6,003 nucleotides of DNA, from NCBI GenBank assembly GCA_015232735.1, contig JADFZC010000168.1, positions 1-6,003 of the forward strand, given 5' to 3'. The stretch is from Oligoflexales bacterium. GTDB lineage: Bacteria > Bdellovibrionota > Oligoflexia > Oligoflexales > Oligoflexaceae. Shown here piece by piece: positions 1 through 4,110 of the stretch. Position 1 is the first letter of the stretch, and each line of letters starts with the position of its first letter. Position numbers and translations under genes: made by a program. The notes under the pieces were generated by a model that searched no databases, was not told the DNA's origin, and saw only the letters and a list, made by a program, of their open reading frames with translations.

Positions 1-16
1 CTTGCCAGGATATGTC

Positions 17-56
17 GTCGCAGGCGCTTTCAGCGCCTGCGACTAAGTAGTTTTTT
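17..56 (+). terminator. Rho-independent terminator of an upstream plus-strand gene
   Basis: Arms 17-27 (GTCGCAGGCGC) and 33-43 (GCGCCTGCGAC) are perfect complements, and T28-A32 can also pair, giving 12 bp closed by a 3-nt loop. A run of six T lies at 51-56, seven bases after the stem, which is farther than usual. There is no matching T-run on the minus side, so it should act on plus-strand transcription. The gene it would terminate is not visible. One frame has a TAA at 44-46 just at the base of the stem and another a TAG at 48-50, but too little is present to call a coding end. An intergenic palindromic repeat of REP type is the main alternative. Confidence 0.7.
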
Positions 57-81
57 AAATATACAGTATAAACACATAATG

Positions 82-87
82 TATAAT
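82..87 (+). promoter_or_regulatory. Probable -10 box for the gene starting at 136
   Basis: TATAAT at 82-87 is a perfect sigma70-type -10 hexamer in a very AT-rich stretch. It sits inside a tandem 7-mer, ATAATGT at 76-82 and 83-89. Transcription would begin near 94 and leave a leader of about 40 nt before the ATG at 136. I see no good TTGACA-like element 16-18 bp upstream, so the call rests on the -10 and its position. Chance matches are common in such AT-rich DNA. Confidence 0.4.
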
Positions 88-135
88 GTATATTATTAAT
101 ATATATCCTCAAACTTAAAATAAGAAAACTGCCTG

Positions 136-1689
136 ATGAATACAAAAATCGACTTCCAGGGTTTTGAGAGATTTTCTAGTGTGAATGGAAAAGTTGTTAT
201 TTGCCGGCTTCTTGCCATTCTTGTCCTCTGCCTGACTTTGTGGACCGGAAGGTTGCCAGCTGCAGACATTGCGACTTCGCTTTGGACGATTAAGGATAAA
301 AAGTCGGATCGATATGAAATCGCCGATTTTTTTGTAGCTGATGCTCTGGCTCAGAATGAATCTGGCAGCCCTATAAAGGTCATTTTGGAAAGAAGTGAAG
401 ATGGCAGCCATGACAGGTTTCTTGCGGAGATTGGAAGCATTCAGGAGAATCCTCAATTTGTTGATAAGGAAAATGGTGAGTCAAAAAAACCAATACAAGC
501 CAGAGTGATTTATGTTGATCTCAAATATAATTATGTTGTGTTTGACAAAGGCATGAGGGATGGGGTTGAAATTGGCGACAAGGTCTGTCTGACTTTGAAA
601 AATAAGAAATTTTGGTGCAGCCTTATAGAATCATCTGTGTCGACAGTGAGTGCTTACCATTACGATCCAAAGATCCTGCCCACGATGAGAAAAGGATTAC
701 CGGCAAATGCATTTAAGAGACCTCAGTTTGAGGAGAAGGAAGAGATTGCCGAGGAGCTTGAATCAATGCAGCCGGAGCCGAAAGAGGAGGAAATGATATA
801 TTCAGAGAGAGAAGTTGATCCGGCATACAATGAATACAAGGATGATATCAAGGATGATACGCCTTTTTTCACTTCAAGAGGGACTTTTGAAAACAAGATG
901 ATTGAAACCAGGGAAGATGAAGTCTTTGTATACAGGAGAAAGGATATCAGCCCGAGTTATTCTTTTGGCTATATGAATACAATCGAGTCTCCCTTCACAT
1001 ATCACAGTGTGTATTTTGCTTCGCCGGACATGAGGGATTTGGAGGATCTCAGTACCCATGTCATAACAAAAAATCCTACAAATACTCTATGGATTGACAG
1101 AAGGAAGGTATCCAATTCCGATTATGGCGTGTTTTTAAGATATACCTCGGCCCCAATATGGTACGGCAATTTTTCTCCAATGACCTATTTTAAAATGTAT
1201 GAATGGACGGTAAATCAACAGCCCTATCTCCAGGATCGCCTGACTTATGTTGAGACCGATCAGCTTGCATATTCCTTCGGACTTGCATGTGACTATATTT
1301 TCAATGTACTTGAGACGAAAAGATGGAGCATAAATCCAGGGATCGGACTTGGCATCGATGAATCGATAGTCTCGTTCCAGGCCAAGGCGGTCGGCGGTGT
1401 GGACAAGAAATTTGCAAACTACAAATCAACCTTGATGCTTTATGGAATAAGGACAAACGTGGCATTTGTAAAACATATGGACAGTATGGATTTTTCTTTA
1501 AGACTTAATTTTTTCAAACCGCTCGGTGCAAGCAGGAAGGCAAAGGCTTCTGTGGAACTTCCCGATATGGGTGATGCGACCAAAATTCGTTACAGCTCCG
1601 ATGTCAACCAGGACATTGAAGGCATAATAGATCATCGCAAGAATAAGTATGGGGTGGAATTTCTCCTTGACCTTATTTATTATATTTAA
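136..1689 (+). CDS. Secreted, probably outer-membrane protein with N-terminal beta domain and C-terminal barrel-like region
   Basis: I do not recognise this 517-residue protein as a named family. Residues 19-42 form a hydrophobic signal segment (VVICRLLAILVLCLTLW core) ending near LPA-AD, so export is likely. Residues 121-157 (ARVIYVDLKYNYVVFDKG, then DGVEIGD) have the pattern of small beta-barrel domains such as the FlgT C-terminal type. Residues 198-242 are a highly acidic linker rich in E, D and K. Residues about 325-517 alternate polar and aromatic or aliphatic residues and end in a strand, EFLLDLIYYI, as outer-membrane barrels do. The terminal residue is I rather than the usual F. The ATG at 136 has no clear Shine-Dalgarno. 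A GTG at 181 (residue 16), preceded by GAGAG at 166-170, would give a more typical signal peptide and could be the true start. The gene ends 9 bp from the convergent ilvE. Function is unknown; an envelope-anchoring or structural role is inference. Confidence 0.85.
   Translation: MNTKIDFQGFERFSSVNGKVVICRLLAILVLCLTLWTGRLPAADIATSLWTIKDKKSDRYEIADFFVADALAQNESGSPIKVILERSEDGSHDRFLAEIGSIQENPQFVDKENGESKKPIQARVIYVDLKYNYVVFDKGMRDGVEIGDKVCLTLKNKKFWCSLIESSVSTVSAYHYDPKILPTMRKGLPANAFKRPQFEEKEEIAEELESMQPEPKEEEMIYSEREVDPAYNEYKDDIKDDTPFFTSRGTFENKMIETREDEVFVYRRKDISPSYSFGYMNTIESPFTYHSVYFASPDMRDLEDLSTHVITKNPTNTLWIDRRKVSNSDYGVFLRYTSAPIWYGNFSPMTYFKMYEWTVNQQPYLQDRLTYVETDQLAYSFGLACDYIFNVLETKRWSINPGIGLGIDESIVSFQAKAVGGVDKKFANYKSTLMLYGIRTNVAFVKHMDSMDFSLRLNFFKPLGASRKAKASVELPDMGDATKIRYSSDVNQDIEGIIDHRKNKYGVEFLLDLIYYI
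837..859 (+). repeat. Short in-frame tandem duplication in the acidic linker
   Basis: CAAGGATGATA occurs at 837-847 and again at 849-859, a 12-bp period that stays in frame. It encodes the repeated KDDI-KDDT at residues 235-242 of the protein from 136. A small slippage-type duplication in a low-constraint linker explains it. Confidence 0.5.
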
Positions 1690-1698
1690 TACTTGCCT

Positions 1699-2775
1699 TC
1701 AGACTTCATAAATCCAGCCTGCAGGGGCTTCAACCCTCCTCATATGAATGTCGATCAGAATATCCCTGAGCTGCTTTGTTATTGGTCCATAGGCATGTCT
1801 CAGCTGGTATGTAGCGCCGTCTTTTTCGCCAAGCAGTGCTATGGGAGTTATAAGAGAAGCCGTACCGCATGCGAACATTTCGGTACAATTTCCACTTTTG
1901 ATTTTACTAAGTACATCGTCGATGTCAATTTTTACTTCATGGACCTTGATATTCAGGCGGGCCGCCATTTGAATAACCGAGTCCCTGGTGATTCCTGGAA
2001 GTATGGTTTCCTGGTTCAGGGAAGGGGTATGGAGTTCTCCATTAATCACTACAAATACATTCATTCCTGAGAGTTCTTCGATATATTTTCTGTCAAGCCC
2101 GTCGAGCCACATGGTTTGATCGAATCCCCTCTTTTTGCTCATTGTAGTGGCATATACGCTTGCGCCATAGTTTCCAGCCACCTTTGCGGCTCCAGTCCCC
2201 CCGCGGACTGCCCTGCAGCAATCTCTCTCAATGAAGACCTTGACATTATTGCTTGTGAAGATGTTTCCGACCGGGCAGGCAATGACGCTGAATATATATT
2301 CAGTTGAGCATGAAAGTCCGAGTCCCTTCTGGGTTGCAATCATAAATGGACGAAGATACAGCGATTCGCCGTCTTTACTTGGGATAAGAGATGAAAGGTG
2401 ATGTGTAATTGATTCGACTGACTGCATGAATATATCTTCTGGAATGGAGGGCATCGCCATCCTTTCGGCGGACCTATTGAATCTCTCGTAATTTGCCAGA
2501 GGTCTGAAAAGGTGGGGGGTTTGGTGTGACGAAGGCTTGTAGGCTTTCATCCCCTCGAATATTTGTTGACCATAATGGAGCGCTTTGGCGCTTGGATCTA
2601 TCTGGAAAGGACCATAAGGAAGAATTCTCGCCGGTTCCCACTCGCCATCTTTATAGTTGGATACAATCATTATGGGCGTAAGAACCTGTCCAAAATCAAG
2701 TTTTTCAGGAAGTTTGAAATTATTGATTTTAGTCTTAAGATCGCCTGATAATTCTAAAAACTTATATCTAGCCAT
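1699..2775 (-). CDS. ilvE: Branched-chain amino acid aminotransferase (type II, fold-type IV PLP enzyme)
   Basis: This cytoplasmic enzyme transfers the amino group between glutamate and the 2-oxo acids of leucine, isoleucine and valine, the last step of their synthesis and first of their breakdown. The 358-residue length matches the type II (eukaryotic and Bacillus IlvK-like) group rather than the roughly 300-residue E. coli IlvE. Visible landmarks are the N-terminal segment ALHYGQQIFEGMKAY (65-79), YLRPF (140-144), the PLP lysine K198 in GGTGAAKVAGNYG, the cofactor glutamate E234 in EELSGMNVF, ILPGITRDS (258-266) and the phosphate-binding GTA (304-306). The CXXC redox motif that follows GTA in the human enzymes is absent here (GTASLITPI). 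ATG at 2775 is supported by AAGGGA eight bases upstream. It lies 146 bp downstream of the lipoprotein-like gene and converges on the gene at 136-1689. A GATAAT at 2800-2805 on the minus strand could be a -10 box, but no -35 is evident. No leader peptide rich in branched-chain residues and no T-box is seen. Confidence 0.96.
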   Translation of the reverse strand: MARYKFLELSGDLKTKINNFKLPEKLDFGQVLTPIMIVSNYKDGEWEPARILPYGPFQIDPSAKALHYGQQIFEGMKAYKPSSHQTPHLFRPLANYERFNRSAERMAMPSIPEDIFMQSVESITHHLSSLIPSKDGESLYLRPFMIATQKGLGLSCSTEYIFSVIACPVGNIFTSNNVKVFIERDCCRAVRGGTGAAKVAGNYGASVYATTMSKKRGFDQTMWLDGLDRKYIEELSGMNVFVVINGELHTPSLNQETILPGITRDSVIQMAARLNIKVHEVKIDIDDVLSKIKSGNCTEMFACGTASLITPIALLGEKDGATYQLRHAYGPITKQLRDILIDIHMRRVEAPAGWIYEV

Positions 2776-2782
2776 TTTTTTT

Positions 2783-2788
2783 TCCCTT
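2783..2788 (-). promoter_or_regulatory. Ribosome binding site of ilvE
   Basis: The minus strand reads AAGGGA here, with GGG eight bases before the ATG at 2775. The spacer is a pure A run. This supports the chosen start. Confidence 0.65.
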
Positions 2789-2899
2789 ATTTAATGGAGA
2801 TTATCTATTCCGCCAATGTCCTGGTTCAGAAAATGATATTCCTCTTATAACAGAAAGTCTAACCATGGCTTTATACGAAAATTGGAAAAATGTGTAGGG

Positions 2900-2926
2900 A
2901 AAAAATTTGTGTTATGCTCCACTAAC
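2900..2926 (-). terminator. Weak terminator-like hairpin after the lipoprotein-like gene
   Basis: On the minus strand GTTAGTG at 2926-2920 can pair with CATAAC at 2916-2911, with one bulged G and a 3-nt loop, followed five bases later by six T at 2905-2900. The stem is short, AT-rich and overlaps the stop codon, so termination would be poor at best. Read-through into ilvE is quite possible. Confidence 0.2.
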
Positions 2927-3866
2927 TGCAGTCCAAAGGAATCTTCGTGCTTAATAAAGCACCCTCTTTGCTCAATAGAAATGCAAATGCCTTATCTTTG
3001 AGCACATCCTCCAAATCATACTCCATGCCGTCAATGACAACCCCTCTCCCTACCAGTCTTATGCCGTGACTGTAGTCTGCGTATTTTACTCCATGAACCA
3101 CACTGAGGGGTTGAATTGGAGTTCCGGTATCCCTTAGTGTTCTGTGCCAGCCGTATATCGCAACCCTTCTGGTTGGAGTGTTGTTGAGCCTGTTTGTGAC
3201 TACAATGTCCTTTTTATGTCCCGCCGTAAGCGCACCGTGGCTCTTTCCCTTGAGCTGATCTTCTATCCTTTTGTTATGATTGAGATAAAAGTCTATGCTA
3301 GTCATTTCAGGACCCGGTGGCATATTTGAGGGCTTCAGTTTTATTTTGGCCTGCCTGTAAACCTCATCGACAATTATGGTTGTCGGCAGAAGAAGACCGT
3401 AATAATCAGCAATTTTCTGTGCTGTTACCGGATTCATCGGTATTCTTACGAAATCATCATCGGAACCTATGGAGAGGTAATCTGGCATGACCCATACCGT
3501 AATTTTATGTTTTTTCCCGTTATTCTCGTGGGCGATATGTATGGGTACAAGTCTGCGCAGAAAGGATGGCAGGTTGCCTTTTTCAAATTCTGTCAGGATT
3601 TTTTCTTCCCGTTCTTCCAGGGAGGCGTTTTTGATGGATTTCATAAAAGCAGATCCCTCTTTGGCGCCGGAAGGTCTTTTGGGGATCGACATGGAAGTAA
3701 TAAGATTTCTGTCCGGGATCGATATTTCATCGTTTTCACCCGGGTACATGCGAATAACTACACAGCTGTTAAGAATTAGAAAAAGCAACGCAATAAATAA
3801 TCCATTTCCGGATTTAAGGTTCCCTGGCTGAAACAATCCGGGTAACATTCTAGAAAGATCTGCCAT
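2922..3866 (-). CDS. Conserved secreted or lipoprotein-like protein of unknown function
   Basis: This 314-residue protein has a basic then hydrophobic N-terminus (K18, core 23-32 FIALLFLILN) leading to Cys35 in LNSC, an acceptable lipobox for lipidation. The ATG at 3866 has AGGA six bases upstream. Conserved-looking blocks follow: GNLPSFLRRLVPI (97-109), VMPDYLSIGSDDDFVRIPMNPVTAQKIAD split over 126-154, LLPTTIIVDEVY (159-170), GALTAGHKKDIVV (211-223), VAIYGWH (235-241), GTPIQPLSVVHG (248-259) and YADYSHGIRLV (262-272). From memory these blocks recur in hypothetical secreted proteins of several phyla, but I know no assigned function. His217, His241, His258 and His267 with nearby Asp and Lys could form a catalytic or metal site; that is inference. 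It lies between a murein transglycosylase and ilvE, with 244 and 146 bp gaps, which suggests its own promoter. An unrecognised envelope hydrolase is one possibility. Confidence 0.9.
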   Translation of the reverse strand: MADLSRMLPGLFQPGNLKSGNGLFIALLFLILNSCVVIRMYPGENDEISIPDRNLITSMSIPKRPSGAKEGSAFMKSIKNASLEEREEKILTEFEKGNLPSFLRRLVPIHIAHENNGKKHKITVWVMPDYLSIGSDDDFVRIPMNPVTAQKIADYYGLLLPTTIIVDEVYRQAKIKLKPSNMPPGPEMTSIDFYLNHNKRIEDQLKGKSHGALTAGHKKDIVVTNRLNNTPTRRVAIYGWHRTLRDTGTPIQPLSVVHGVKYADYSHGIRLVGRGVVIDGMEYDLEDVLKDKAFAFLLSKEGALLSTKIPLDCS

Positions 3867-3872
3867 TTTGTA

Positions 3873-3876
3873 TCCT
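3873..3876 (-). promoter_or_regulatory. Ribosome binding site of the lipoprotein-like gene
   Basis: The minus strand reads AGGA six bases before the ATG at 3866. This favours that start over the internal ATG at residue 7, and leaves a rather long 22-residue stretch before the hydrophobic core. Confidence 0.55.
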
Positions 3877-3896
3877 GATTCTAATTACACTTGTTC

Positions 3897-3980
3897 CTAG
3901 ATGCTATTCTCACAACCCCATTTCGTTTCATCTTTCGGAGCAAAGAAATCCTTGTTTCCGAGCAATGAGGCTTTGCTCAT
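3897..3980 (-). CDS. Candidate 27-residue small ORF upstream of the lipoprotein-like gene
   Basis: An ATG at 3980 opens a 27-codon frame ending in TAG at 3897-3899, thirty bases before the lipoprotein-like start. The peptide begins MSKASLLGNKDFFAPK and ends KWGCENSI. It shows no signal peptide or membrane segment. It would lie about 28 nt inside a transcript from the predicted promoter at 4015-4043, so it could be a leader peptide. There is no Shine-Dalgarno before it, and its start overlaps a hairpin arm. It also overlaps a longer open frame on the other strand. It may be chance or a gene remnant. Confidence 0.2.
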   Translation of the reverse strand: MSKASLLGNKDFFAPKDETKWGCENSI

Positions 3981-4080
3981 GATGGAGATAGAAGTTATGA
4001 AAGAACTTCTAATAACTGTAGGGTATTATCCTTTTATTGGCAAGAGGAATGTATTGGCTTTATATTGTGAAAACTTTTAA
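3901..4080 (+). CDS. Candidate 59-residue small ORF filling the gap between two minus-strand genes
   Basis: ATG at 3901 to TAA at 4078-4080 gives 59 residues (MLFSQPHFVSSF to ALYCENF), occupying most of the gap. A TAG lies directly before the ATG, so it cannot start earlier, and no Shine-Dalgarno precedes 3901. Internal ATGs at 3979 (GAGG eight bases upstream) and 3997 (GGAG nine bases upstream) have better ribosome sites and would give 33 or 27 residues. The protein has no recognised motif. Two inverted repeats run through it and it opposes the candidate minus-strand promoter. Chance is the default explanation. Confidence 0.2.
   Translation: MLFSQPHFVSSFGAKKSLFPSNEALLMMEIEVMKELLITVGYYPFIGKRNVLALYCENF
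3938..3978 (-). repeat. Three-armed inverted repeat forming two mutually exclusive hairpins
   Basis: On the minus strand GAGCAAAG (3978-3971) can pair with TTGCTC (3965-3960) through 6 bp over a 7-nt loop, or with CTTTGCTC (3945-3938) through 8 bp over a 25-nt loop. The two partners compete for the same arm. The shared arm begins at the G of the small-ORF ATG at 3980. The equivalent structures exist on the plus strand. An attenuator-like role is inference; no T-run follows either hairpin. Confidence 0.4.
3989..4011. promoter_or_regulatory. Perfect 8-bp inverted repeat at the predicted transcription start (possible operator)
   Basis: TAGAAGTT at 3989-3996 and AACTTCTA at 4004-4011 are exact complements around a 7-base spacer. 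The repeat lies just downstream of the candidate -10 box at 4015-4020 and covers the expected start near 4008. That placement fits a repressor site or a 5' stem-loop of the transcript. No T-run follows on either strand, which argues against a terminator. Confidence 0.4.
4015..4043 (-). promoter_or_regulatory. Candidate sigma70-type promoter for the lipoprotein-like gene
   Basis: On the minus strand TTGCCA (4043-4038) and TACAGT (4020-4015) are separated by exactly 17 bases. They match the consensus at four of six positions each. The start would fall near 4008, giving a leader of about 140 nt before the ATG at 3866. The match is moderate and unproven, but the gap upstream of the gene needs a promoter somewhere. 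Confidence 0.35.
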
Positions 4081-4084
4081 CTAT

Positions 4085-4101
4085 AGCTTTTCTGGAAAGC
4101 T
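4085..4101 (-). terminator. Weak hairpin just after the transglycosylase stop
   Basis: AGCTTT and AAAGCT form a perfect 6-bp stem around a 5-nt loop, nine bases after the stop codon at 4111-4113. The following bases on the minus strand are mixed A and T without a real T-run. It may slow or protect the transcript end, but it is not a convincing intrinsic terminator. Confidence 0.25.
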
Positions 4102-4110
4102 GTAATTCGC

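Noticed and set aside
115..456. 113-residue minus-strand frame at the left end
   Set aside because: It overlaps the start of the well-supported plus-strand gene, has no recognisable domain and runs into its promoter region. It is a shadow frame.
1693..2070. 125-residue plus-strand frame
   Set aside because: It lies wholly inside ilvE on the opposite strand and has no motif. ilvE is certain here.
2865..2897. 10-codon plus-strand frame between ilvE and the lipoprotein-like gene
   Set aside because: Very short, no ribosome site, antisense to the likely ilvE leader; frames this short occur by chance.
2776..2921. T-box, attenuator or leader peptide upstream of ilvE
   Set aside because: No run of Leu, Ile or Val codons, no strong hairpin with a T-run and no T-box sequence is visible.
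3487..3831. Two overlapping plus-strand frames of 114 and 90 residues
   Set aside because: Both are antisense to the lipoprotein-like gene, whose conserved blocks and ribosome site are convincing.
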